Assembly (NCBI RefSeq): GCF_003063245.1
Contig: NZ_MUXE01000011.1
Location: 28,694 to 92,693 of the forward strand
From: Arcobacter caeni
GTDB taxonomy: Bacteria; Campylobacterota; Campylobacteria; Campylobacterales; Arcobacteraceae
DNA: 64,000 bases
Direction: 5' to 3'
Shown: positions 25,229 through 32,957 of the stretch, in pieces
Position numbering within the stretch: position 1 is the stretch's first letter
Layout: every line of letters begins with the position of its first letter
The notes under the pieces: model-generated
Told to the model about the DNA's origin: nothing
Databases searched by the model: none
The model's input: the letters and a program-made list of their open reading frames with translations, nothing else
Translations under genes and position numbers: made by a program

Positions 25229-26947
25229 TTATTTAAAAGTACCACTACCTTCATTTAATAATAATTCAATCATTCTTGCTATTTCAAGTGGACTATTATT
25301 TATTTCTCTATCCAGCTCTTCAATAAATACTTCATATCTTGCTGCTGATTCTTCATCTAAACCATCTATATTATTAAGAATTTGGCTTTTAACTTTTGAT
25401 TTCAATCTTCCTTGTGCGGTACTAGAATCAAACTCATTTTCATAATCAGATAACATATCTTTAACTAAAGTTTCATCATATCTATCTACATTCTTTTTAA
25501 TACCATCACCAATAATAACTACTTCATTATTTGCAATAAATTTTTTATAGAAAATTAAAAGTAAAATTGCTGCAATTATATATTGTATATATTCACTAAA
25601 GTCTTTAAGAATTGATTTTATCATAGATACAGTATCAGTTGATTCTTCAGATATAATAACTGCATTTCCATTCTCATCAACAGTTTGAGCGACTTGATCA
25701 ATGGGTTTTACACCAATAAACTTAAAGTCCCTAACAGTAATTTTATCGCCTCTTACTTTATCATAACCAATTGTATCTTGAACCACTGATTCCAATGAAC
25801 TAATGAATTCATCTTTATTCTGAATATCTTTTAATACAGATGAATCAAATGTTACAGCTGCCGTTATACGCTTAATATTTGTATAATTATTATCTTTTTG
25901 AGAAATTATTTTTTTAGAAATCTCATAATTTGTAACGGTATTTGTTCCTTCATTATTTGAAGCAATATTACTACTTCCATTTCCGGTACTTGGGGTTTGA
26001 ATATTACTATCAACTCCAGCAACTCCACCATTATTTGAAGGCATACCTTGAGATTTAGAACTATTTTCAATAACTTGCTGAGATCTTATACTTCCCTCTG
26101 GATTATAGATTTCTTCTTCAACATCTTTTTTCACAAAATCTAAAGAAACTGTAACCTTTGCTACAACTCTTCCAACTCCAACAAAAGGTTCCAAAAGTGC
26201 AACTACTTTTTTAGAATAATCTTCTTCTAATCCTTCTTTATATTTATTTTGAGTTGTTGATTGTTGATTATTTATATCATCTGCGGATTGTTGAAGTAAA
26301 CTTCCATCTTGGTCAATAAGCTGAATATTTTCATGTTTTAAATCAGGCACAGCTGAAGCAATAAAATTTTTGATTCCATCTATTTGTTTTTGAGTTAAAA
26401 ATACACCTGGCTTTAATGATAACATTGCAGATGCAGTTGTATCACTTTTCTTTTCTGTAAAAATTGTATCTTTTGGAATTGCAATTTTTACATTAGCTCG
26501 TAAAACACCAGTTAATGACTCTAAAGACCTAGATAATTCACCTTCTAATGCTCTTAAATATTTAACTTTATTTTCAAAGTTTGTAGTACCCAAAGATGAT
26601 TTTTCAAAGATTTCCCAACCAACATGTTTACTTGTTGCTGCTTCACTTGTAACTAATTTAATTTTTGCGATATTTATAAAATCTTTTGATGTTTTTAATG
26701 TAAGACTATTTCCAGTACCACTAACTGCAAATATTATCCCTGAAGCTTCAAGTTCATCACTTGCCAACATAACTTGTGATTTAGTTAAATTTGAAGCGAT
26801 CGTATAATTCAATTTTTTATCTTCAGCTTTAATACTTGAATAAACTAATAAACCAACTAACAATATAAATAATAAAGAGAACCCTCCTATTATTACAGCT
26901 CTTTGAGCTGTGTTTAAATTATTAATAAACTTTAAAAGTTGATCCAT
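25229..26947 (-). CDS. fliF: FliF, MS-ring protein
   Basis: FliF builds the MS ring in the inner membrane. The 572 residues include two membrane helices (about 17-37 and 450-470), ring-building motifs between them (LEGELSRSLESLTGVLRANVKIAIP and GVGRVVAKVTVSLDFVKKDVEEEIYNPE), a Gly/Asn/Ser-rich loop near 290-340, and a C-terminal cytoplasmic tail that binds FliG. The first gap of note in the fliF-G-H run is only 15 bp. Family and length match well. Confidence 0.96.
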   Translation of the reverse strand: MDQLLKFINNLNTAQRAVIIGGFSLLFILLVGLLVYSSIKAEDKKLNYTIASNLTKSQVMLASDELEASGIIFAVSGTGNSLTLKTSKDFINIAKIKLVTSEAATSKHVGWEIFEKSSLGTTNFENKVKYLRALEGELSRSLESLTGVLRANVKIAIPKDTIFTEKKSDTTASAMLSLKPGVFLTQKQIDGIKNFIASAVPDLKHENIQLIDQDGSLLQQSADDINNQQSTTQNKYKEGLEEDYSKKVVALLEPFVGVGRVVAKVTVSLDFVKKDVEEEIYNPEGSIRSQQVIENSSKSQGMPSNNGGVAGVDSNIQTPSTGNGSSNIASNNEGTNTVTNYEISKKIISQKDNNYTNIKRITAAVTFDSSVLKDIQNKDEFISSLESVVQDTIGYDKVRGDKITVRDFKFIGVKPIDQVAQTVDENGNAVIISEESTDTVSMIKSILKDFSEYIQYIIAAILLLIFYKKFIANNEVVIIGDGIKKNVDRYDETLVKDMLSDYENEFDSSTAQGRLKSKVKSQILNNIDGLDEESAARYEVFIEELDREINNSPLEIARMIELLLNEGSGTFK

Positions 26948-26963
26948 AAATTACTTATCCTAA

Positions 26964-27368
26964 TTAATTTTTTGCTGAAGATTCAATAACTGATCTAAAT
27001 AATTTAGAATCTCGTTTTATAGAGGATTGAATAGCATCGAATAATATCTTGTTTTTAGACATTTCACTCATTTGAGTATCTAAATTAACATTATTACCAT
27101 CATTTTGTTCTTCTAAACCTTTTACATCAACTAATTTAGGATTAGTATTAGATAAATTAGTTCCTAATGATGACATATGTTTAGAACTTGTTAATTTCAT
27201 TTTTAAAGTACTATCTAAATTATTATTTAATTCATCTTCAAAAATCAAATCTTTTGTTTTATAAGCAGGCGTGTTAATATTAGCAATATTACTTGAAATA
27301 ACTTTTTGTTTTTCACCTCTAAAATTTAACTGTTCAAAAAGTTTATTACTTATGCTACTTGCTTCCAT
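26964..27368 (-). CDS. flgB: FlgB, proximal rod protein
   Basis: FlgB is the first rod protein above FliE. The 134 residues begin with a short variable segment and then QKVISSNIANINTPAYKTKDLIFEDEL near residues 21-47, the FlgB version of the rod motif. The C terminus ends in IQSSIKRDSKLFRSVIESS. Overlap with flgF-like upstream is 1 nt. In most bacteria flgB is directly followed by flgC and fliE; here these are about 17 kb further along the block. Confidence 0.9.
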   Translation of the reverse strand: MEASSISNKLFEQLNFRGEKQKVISSNIANINTPAYKTKDLIFEDELNNNLDSTLKMKLTSSKHMSSLGTNLSNTNPKLVDVKGLEEQNDGNNVNLDTQMSEMSKNKILFDAIQSSIKRDSKLFRSVIESSAKN

Positions 27369-28087
27369 TATTTAGTGTTACTTCCAATTTTTTCTATTAA
27401 TGAAGCATTTAAACTATCTATTGAACTAATAGCTTTTTGTGATTGATCAAATCTTCTATGAGCATCAATTAATTCAACCATTGAACTAACTGAATTTACA
27501 TTTGATTTTTCAATCGCTCCACTAACTAATAAATTATCATTATTTTCAAATATTTCTAGTTCATTTGGATTTTTCAGCTTATATGTATTATCACCAATTT
27601 TTTCTAAATTTGTATAAGGAATTTTTGTTACTCCAATTTGTGACGCAAAATTATCTTCCACAACTATAGGTTCGTTATCTGCATTTAATACATTATTTCC
27701 ATTTCCATCTACTAAAAAATTATCTAAATTTTTAAACGCGCCATCTCTTGTATATACAATATCACCATTTGTATTTTGTACTTTAAAAAATGTATCAGGA
27801 TTATTTAATGCAAAATCTAATGCATTTCCAGTCATAGCAATTGGTCCCATTTCTGAATTTATAAATTTTGAATCAATTTTTGGGATATTATTTGTTACTG
27901 TATTTATTTTGCTAGGTGCACTATTTTGTTCTTGCATCCTTTGTAAATAATAATTAAAAGTAGTCTCAGTAGTTCCTTCTTGTTTAAAACCATTTGTATT
28001 TATATTTGCCAAATTATTACTAATTTGATCCAATCTATTAAATTGATTTATCATTGATGCAGCAAGAGGATAAGTACCTTGATTCAT
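27368..28087 (-). CDS. flgF: FlgF/FlgG-family rod protein
   Basis: A 239-residue rod-family protein. It has the N-terminal motif ISNNLANINTNGFKQEG (near residues 22-38), a central beta-rich part with MTGNALDFALNNPDTFFKV and VYTRDGAFKNL, and a C-terminal helix (VNSVSSMVELIDAHRRFDQSQKAISSIDSL). Length and the shorter middle distinguish it from the 262-residue FlgG encoded divergently at 29625, so FlgF is the likely identity. It overlaps flgB by 1 nt and lies 19 bp after the CheZ-like gene. Confidence 0.8.
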   Translation of the reverse strand: MNQGTYPLAASMINQFNRLDQISNNLANINTNGFKQEGTTETTFNYYLQRMQEQNSAPSKINTVTNNIPKIDSKFINSEMGPIAMTGNALDFALNNPDTFFKVQNTNGDIVYTRDGAFKNLDNFLVDGNGNNVLNADNEPIVVEDNFASQIGVTKIPYTNLEKIGDNTYKLKNPNELEIFENNDNLLVSGAIEKSNVNSVSSMVELIDAHRRFDQSQKAISSIDSLNASLIEKIGSNTK

Positions 28088-28106
28088 AAAAACACTCCTT
28101 TAATTA

Positions 28107-29078
28107 TTATTGATTTGAAAATTCAGCAATTAATTTATCTAAATCATCACCTATTAAGTCATCTGTATCATCACCATGAATATGTCGTGCAACAGCAACA
28201 TCTTTTGTTGTACTATTATCTTCGAATAAATTATTTAAATAAAGAGATAATTTTCTTATCACAGACATAACTCTTTCAATTTTTTGTCTATTAATATCAT
28301 TAAATTGCATTAATTCCATTGCTTGAAAAATTTCTGTATCTCCAGAATTTATCAATTTATGTAAATCTTTTAAAGAACTTGTTACTTTATTTGCATTTGC
28401 CAAATGTTCATCAAATATTTTTATATTTGGAAATTTAGTATTTAAAGAAATAAGTAAATCTGATTGTGCTTTTGTAAAAACTTCAAAATCTTTTATATAA
28501 CTTCTAACTTCATTATTATTATCAAGAGTTAAACTTAATACATCAAATATTTGAGAAACTTTCTCTTCTGAATCATTTGCAACTTGACTTAATTGATTAA
28601 CAACCTTAGTATCTTTTTCAGCTGGCAATGGGAAAATCCCTTCATTTATTTTAGAAGAAGTCCAATCTTGAACTATTTCATCTTCGCTTCTAGTGTCTTT
28701 TTTTTCAGCTATTTCAACATTAGTTTTTGTATCTTCAAATGCACTTAAATCAAAAGGCATCTCTTCTTCATCTAAAATTGAATCTTTTGTATTAGAACTT
28801 TCATTTACACTTTCTATTTCACTTAATAATTTTTCAATATCACTATTACTAACACTATTTATGTTAGATTTTAAACTATTTTTATCTTCTATCTCATCTA
28901 TCTTTATTTCTTCTGTCTCGAATTTAATATCTTCTTTTAATTCTTCAGTTTGAGATAATAATTCCTCAATTTCTTGAGTATTGACTTTCACATTTTCTGT
29001 AATTTCTTCAGAACTGACATCATCTTCAATATCAAGACCATTCATTAAAGCTTCAATTTCTTCTTGGCTCATACTCAT
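28107..29078 (-). CDS. CheZ-like CheY-P phosphatase with FliM-like N-terminal motifs
   Basis: The 323-residue protein has two recognisable halves. The C-terminal helices (about 180-295) carry QFNDINRQKIERVM, matching the CheZ active-site pattern DxxxQ, with D261 and Q265 in the places of E. coli D143 and Q147; the last residues DDLDKLIAEF resemble the CheZ C-terminal CheY-binding peptide. The N terminus starts MSMSQEEIEALM, very like the CheY-P-binding start of FliM, and similar acidic motifs recur at TQEIEELL (35-41) and SDIEKLL (79-85). Between them lies a long acidic linker. It lies directly downstream of cheY (14 bp). The phosphatase role is inferred from motifs and context. Confidence 0.7.
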   Translation of the reverse strand: MSMSQEEIEALMNGLDIEDDVSSEEITENVKVNTQEIEELLSQTEELKEDIKFETEEIKIDEIEDKNSLKSNINSVSNSDIEKLLSEIESVNESSNTKDSILDEEEMPFDLSAFEDTKTNVEIAEKKDTRSEDEIVQDWTSSKINEGIFPLPAEKDTKVVNQLSQVANDSEEKVSQIFDVLSLTLDNNNEVRSYIKDFEVFTKAQSDLLISLNTKFPNIKIFDEHLANANKVTSSLKDLHKLINSGDTEIFQAMELMQFNDINRQKIERVMSVIRKLSLYLNNLFEDNSTTKDVAVARHIHGDDTDDLIGDDLDKLIAEFSNQ

Positions 29079-29092
29079 GATAATACCTTATA

Positions 29093-29464
29093 TTATTTTT
29101 TCAATACCCCATCAAGCTTTTCTTTTAAAACTTCAGCATTAAAAGGCTTAACTATATAATTATTAACACCGGCTTTTAGTGCAATAATAACTTCACCTTT
29201 TCCACCTTCAGTTGTAATCATGATTATAGGTGTTTTTTGATGTATCCCTTCGCTTCTAACTTTTTTAACAAGTTCTAAACCATTCATATTAGGCATATTC
29301 CAATCTGTCAATATAACATCATAACGACTTTCACTAAGTAGTTTCCAAGCTTTAACACCATCTTCAGCTTCATCAAAACTATCTTTAGTAAATCCTAATT
29401 GCATAACTACATTTCCAATGATTCTTCTCATCGTAGAGCTATCATCAACTATTAGAATTCTCAT
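29093..29464 (-). CDS. cheY: CheY, chemotaxis response regulator
   Basis: A 123-residue single-domain receiver that in its phosphorylated form binds the flagellar switch. It has the acidic pocket D7/D8, phosphoacceptor D54 (VILTDWNMPNMNG), T84 or T85 in IMITTEGGK, and K106 in YIVKPF. There is no output domain. The ATG has an AAAGGGA site upstream. It is the first gene of the 29-kb minus-strand motility block and is followed by the CheZ-like gene. Confidence 0.95.
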   Translation of the reverse strand: MRILIVDDSSTMRRIIGNVVMQLGFTKDSFDEAEDGVKAWKLLSESRYDVILTDWNMPNMNGLELVKKVRSEGIHQKTPIIMITTEGGKGEVIIALKAGVNNYIVKPFNAEVLKEKLDGVLKK

Positions 29465-29624
29465 TAACTATCCCTTTATTTTACAAATATTTTCAATTAT
29501 ACTGCATTATATATAATTTGTTTTAAATTTATACTTAATGTATACAAAAAATAACTCTTCAAATTTATCTATATTTAATTATTCTTAAAATATAATAAAT
29601 ATATGTAATTTTAAAGGATATATC
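29465..29624. promoter_or_regulatory. Divergent promoter region between cheY and flgG
   Basis: This 160-bp AT-rich gap serves two divergent transcription units. For cheY the minus strand has TATAAT at 29501-29496 in the context TGCAGTATAATTGAAA, about 35 nt upstream of the ATG. For flgG the plus strand has TATAAT at 29591-29596, about 29 nt before the GTG start. Neither shows a clear -35 box. By eye there is no sigma54 -24/-12 element and no sigma28-type GCCGATAA. Confidence 0.6.
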
Positions 29625-30413
29625 GTGATTAGAGGACTTTATACAGCAGCAACAGGTATGAATTCAATGCAACATCAAATTGATGTAACATCAAATAATA
29701 TAGCCAATGTTAATACAACAGGATTTAAGCAAGATAGAGCTGAATTTCAAGACTTAATGTATGAATCACTAAATTATACAGCAGGGAAAACAACTCAAAC
29801 AACTATAAATCCCACGGGAATAGATGTTGGATTAGGAGTTAGAGTTTCAGGAGTTCAAAAAAACTTTTCTGAAGGTGATTTAAAATTAACATCAAATACC
29901 CTAGATTTAGCAATAAAAGGTAAAGGATTTTTTCAAATTACACTTCCTAGTGGAGAAACTGCTTACTCAAGAAATGGTGCTTTTAAATTAAATGAAGAAG
30001 GTTCTATCGTAAATGGAAGTGGTTATGCACTTACACCAGAAATCGTTGTTCCTGATAATGTAACAAAACTTACAATAGGAACAGATGGAATTGTAACAGC
30101 GACAGATCCACAGACAGGTGATATAGTTAATTTAGGACAAATTACTATCGCAGATTTTATAAATCCAGCTGGTCTTACTCCATTAGGTGATTCGTTATTT
30201 ATGAAAAGTGCCGCATCTGGTGATGTTTTAGAAGGGAATCCAACAGAAGAACAATTTGGAGCAATTCAACAAGGAATGATTGAATTATCTAATGTAAAAT
30301 TAGTTAATGAAATGGTTGATTTAATTACTGCACAAAGAGCTTACGAAGCAAATTCAAAAGCAATTACAACAACAGATAGTATGTTAGATACAGTTAATAG
30401 ACTAAAAAACTAA
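29625..30413 (+). CDS. flgG: FlgG, distal rod protein
   Basis: FlgG forms the distal rod. The 262 residues match the usual FlgG length and show IRGLYTAATGMNSMQHQIDVTSNNIANVNTTGFKQDRAEF-type N-terminal sequence, GKGFFQITLPSGETAYSRNGAF in the middle and a C-terminal VNEMVDLITAQRAYEANSKAITTTDSML helix. The start codon is GTG (29625-29627), with AAAGGA seven nucleotides upstream. It is the first gene of a short plus-strand unit diverging from cheY. Confidence 0.96.
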   Translation: MIRGLYTAATGMNSMQHQIDVTSNNIANVNTTGFKQDRAEFQDLMYESLNYTAGKTTQTTINPTGIDVGLGVRVSGVQKNFSEGDLKLTSNTLDLAIKGKGFFQITLPSGETAYSRNGAFKLNEEGSIVNGSGYALTPEIVVPDNVTKLTIGTDGIVTATDPQTGDIVNLGQITIADFINPAGLTPLGDSLFMKSAASGDVLEGNPTEEQFGAIQQGMIELSNVKLVNEMVDLITAQRAYEANSKAITTTDSMLDTVNRLKN

Positions 30414-30431
30414 AGTAAATAAATAAGATTT

Positions 30432-30797
30432 ATGAAATTAGAAGAATTAAAAAAACTTCGTGAAGAAAAGTTTTTAGCACATAAAAAAAAGAAAAGAGAA
30501 TATTATTTAAATAAAAAAGAAGTAAAAAAAGTTTATGACTATGATGAAGAGCTTAATAATGAAAACTTTGCATCTAAAATAAAAGAAATTATAAAAGCTC
30601 AAAAAAATTATTTAGATAATAGAAAAGATATAATAATATCAAAATTAAATGACTACAAAAATAAGAAAAAAGAATATTATGAACTAAATAAAGAAAAAAG
30701 ACTTGAATATGATAAAGAATATAGGGAAAAGAAAAAAGAAGAACTTAAAGAGTATAGAAAAGAGTATTATAAAAAGTTAAAAGAAAATAAAAGTTAA
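30432..30797 (+). CDS. Lysine/tyrosine-rich helical small protein, unknown
   Basis: I do not recognise this 121-residue protein. It is extraordinarily basic and low in complexity, with runs such as HKKKKREYYLNKKEVKKV and KRLEYDKEYREKKKEELKEY. It is rich in K, E, Y and N, lacks hydrophobic segments, and is predicted by eye to be one long charged helix or coiled coil. It sits between flgG (18 bp) and the SPOR-like gene (12 bp) in the same direction, so it is probably co-transcribed with them. Its coding frame is intact and starts with ATG, but the A-rich composition leaves some doubt that it is a conserved protein. Confidence 0.6.
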   Translation: MKLEELKKLREEKFLAHKKKKREYYLNKKEVKKVYDYDEELNNENFASKIKEIIKAQKNYLDNRKDIIISKLNDYKNKKKEYYELNKEKRLEYDKEYREKKKEELKEYRKEYYKKLKENKS

Positions 30798-30809
30798 AAA
30801 GAGTAAATA

Positions 30810-31844
30810 ATGGCAGATGATTATAGACAAGTAGATCCTAATGATATAAATTATACTACAAATACTTATGGTAGTTCAAATGATACTGAAGACAATTCAA
30901 GTGAAGAGGTTGAAGAGAATACGACGAATGAACCTTTAGTTGAAGTAAAAGAGGAATTTGTTAAACCTAAAAAAAATCTTCTTCATAAAATATTATTTGG
31001 TATTGTCGCTTTTTTACTTTTACTTCTAATAATTGGAGGTGTTCTATATTTTACTGGTTTTTTCGATCCTAAAGAAGTAAAAAAAGTTGAAATTCCACTT
31101 GTTGAACAAACTGTTGAAAAAGTTGAAGCACCTGAAAATAATTATAAATTCGACATCAAAGATATTAATTCAAAAAAATTAAACGAACAATTAGCTGCGT
31201 TAACAAGTAAAAATTTAAATGATGAAAAGATTGAAGAATTAGAAAAAAAAGATAATGAAAAAAGATTAATTGATGAGCAAAAAAGAAAAGAAGATGAATT
31301 ATTAAAAAAACAAGAAGATGAATTACTAAATCAAAGATCTCAATTAGAACAAAAGAAATTGGAATTAGAAAGAGAAAAAATTCACCTTGAAACTATGAAA
31401 CAACAAGCTTTACAATTAAAAGAAGAATTACACATAGAGAATCATGACAAAAGTACAGAAACAATATCTGCTTTAGATTCAGAAAAACAAAAAGTTATTG
31501 AAACAATGAATAACACTATTCCTAAAAAAGCATTAGAAGAGAAAAAAGAAGAAATAGTAAATAATACTGAAAAGGCTAAAGATAATAATGGTTTTTTATT
31601 ATTCATAAATGTAGCAAAAGTAAAAGATGTTTTGTATAAAAAATATCTTGATAAGATTGTTGCTATAAATTCAAATATAAAGCTATGTAGAGATGATAAA
31701 AATAGAATAGAAATATATTATGGTCCATTTGACAATAGTGAAGACAGAAGCAAATTGTTAAATAAATTACTTGAAAATAAATTTAATGAAGCATATGAAT
31801 TAGAGTTTACACAAGAAGAATTTGATAAAAGATGTAACTATTAA
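30810..31844 (+). CDS. Single-pass membrane protein with coiled coil and SPOR-like C terminus
   Basis: The 344-residue protein has an acidic cytoplasmic N terminus (about 1-55), one membrane helix (about 64-85, ILFGIVAFLLLLLIIGGVLYF), a long Glu/Lys/Gln coiled coil (about 125-215), and a C-terminal globular part (about 260-344) with FLLFINVAKVK and RIEIYYGPFDNSEDRSKLLNKLLENKF. The last follows the SPOR-domain pattern, in which x-VxxGPFxxxxxAxxxxxxL binds denuded peptidoglycan. This is typical of cell-wall-associated proteins. Location after flgG suggests a link with the motor or cell envelope, but that is inference. It ends 1 bp from rimM on the opposite strand. Confidence 0.65.
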   Translation: MADDYRQVDPNDINYTTNTYGSSNDTEDNSSEEVEENTTNEPLVEVKEEFVKPKKNLLHKILFGIVAFLLLLLIIGGVLYFTGFFDPKEVKKVEIPLVEQTVEKVEAPENNYKFDIKDINSKKLNEQLAALTSKNLNDEKIEELEKKDNEKRLIDEQKRKEDELLKKQEDELLNQRSQLEQKKLELEREKIHLETMKQQALQLKEELHIENHDKSTETISALDSEKQKVIETMNNTIPKKALEEKKEEIVNNTEKAKDNNGFLLFINVAKVKDVLYKKYLDKIVAINSNIKLCRDDKNRIEIYYGPFDNSEDRSKLLNKLLENKFNEAYELEFTQEEFDKRCNY

Positions 31845-31845
31845 T

Positions 31846-32385
31846 TTAAGAGTTTTCTAAAATAATTAGTGAATCTTTTACTTGAATCTTTTTATTAGTA
31901 ATATCTATATTTAAAACATACTTATCAAAGATATGAGGTATTAAAAATACTTTTGGATGACCTTTTCCAATAAGTTCATTAGAAGTTTGGATTTCTAAAT
32001 AATCATTTAAAGGGTATCTTTGAATTTCTTTTACTTTTCCTAGAAATAAATCATTTTCATAAACATCGCAAGAAATTAAATCAAACCAAAAAAATTCATT
32101 CTTTTTTAATTTACAGTTCTCTTTTGTTTTCTCAATAGTAGAATAAAGTTCTTGATTAGTTAGTATTTTAGAAGTTTCGAGATCATCAAAATTTTCAAAT
32201 TTTATTAGTTCTCGAGAAGAATTGTATTCAGCTACTTTTAGTTCTAATTTTTTATTAGTTTTAAAAAAAGCACCTTTTTTAAACTGTTCAGGAAAATCTG
32301 TATCCATAAAAAGTCGTAAATGACCTTGTAATCCAACAGCTTTTCCTAACTTAGCTACAAAAATTTCATCATTATTCATAGACAA
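31846..32385 (-). CDS. rimM: RimM, 16S rRNA processing/ribosome maturation factor
   Basis: RimM assists maturation of the 30S subunit head and binds ribosomal protein S19. The 179 residues show the N-terminal KLGKAVGLQGHLRLFMDTDFPEQF pattern, a linker, and the C-terminal PRC-type barrel (FFWFDLISCDVYENDLFLGKVKEIQRYPLNDYLEI). It follows the KH gene directly with no gap between stop and start. It ends 1 bp from the convergent SPOR-like gene. In many bacteria trmD and rplS follow; neither is here. Confidence 0.93.
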   Translation of the reverse strand: MSMNNDEIFVAKLGKAVGLQGHLRLFMDTDFPEQFKKGAFFKTNKKLELKVAEYNSSRELIKFENFDDLETSKILTNQELYSTIEKTKENCKLKKNEFFWFDLISCDVYENDLFLGKVKEIQRYPLNDYLEIQTSNELIGKGHPKVFLIPHIFDKYVLNIDITNKKIQVKDSLIILENS

Positions 32386-32625
32386 CTATTTCACCACTAC
32401 TTGTATTTTATAAGAAACACCATCTTTTGCTTTACAACCATTTGCCATAGTTTTTAAAGCATTAATCATATTTCCATTTTTACCAATAAGTTTACCAATA
32501 TCAACACTATTTACACTAATAACAATTTCAGCGAAATTATCATCAATTAATTCTTTTGTAATACTAACATCCTCAGGTACACTTACAATTAGTTTTGCAT
32601 AGTTTTCTATAAATTTAATTATCAT
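32386..32625 (-). CDS. KH-domain RNA-binding protein (KhpA/YlqC type)
   Basis: A 79-residue single KH domain with the GxxG loop in IGKLIGKNGNMINALKTM. KhpA-type proteins bind RNA, and in several bacteria act with KhpB in cell elongation and sRNA metabolism. The gene lies between rpsP and rimM, the position of the KH gene in most bacteria. Confidence 0.92.
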   Translation of the reverse strand: MIIKFIENYAKLIVSVPEDVSITKELIDDNFAEIVISVNSVDIGKLIGKNGNMINALKTMANGCKAKDGVSYKIQVVVK

Positions 32626-32642
32626 ATTATTTTCTGTATTAA

Positions 32643-32870
32643 TTATTTAGAAGCTAGTTTTTTAACTTTTTCTGATGGTTTAGCACCAACACTTAGCCAA
32701 TAGTTATATCTTTCTTCATCAATTTTTAATACTTTTGGCTCAACAACTGGGTTGAAATAACCAATAGATTCAATCCAACCTGAATCTCTTCTTTTTCTTG
32801 AATCTGTTACAACGATTCTATAAAATGGTTTTTTGTTTCTTCCCATTCTTGTTAATCTAATTACTGTCAT
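32643..32870 (-). CDS. rpsP: Ribosomal protein bS16
   Basis: Small-subunit protein S16. The correct start is the ATG at 32868-32870, giving 75 residues beginning [21 protein letters not shown], with an AAAGGAA ribosome site upstream; an earlier in-frame start at 32921 adds 17 unsupported residues. The motif [15 protein letters not shown] is intact. The gene follows ffh, as in many bacteria. Confidence 0.96.
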   Translation of the reverse strand: MTVIRLTRMGRNKKPFYRIVVTDSRKRRDSGWIESIGYFNPVVEPKVLKIDEERYNYWLSVGAKPSEKVKKLASK

Positions 32871-32957
32871 GTTTTCTTTCCTTTTTTTGATTATAGTATT
32901 GAATTCTGAACTCCAAAACAAAAGTTAAAAGTTCACAGCTCAACACTATTTATTTTT

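Noticed and set aside
32871..32921. N-terminal extension of bS16
   Set aside because: The conserved protein starts at MTVIRLTR, with an AAAGGA site just upstream.
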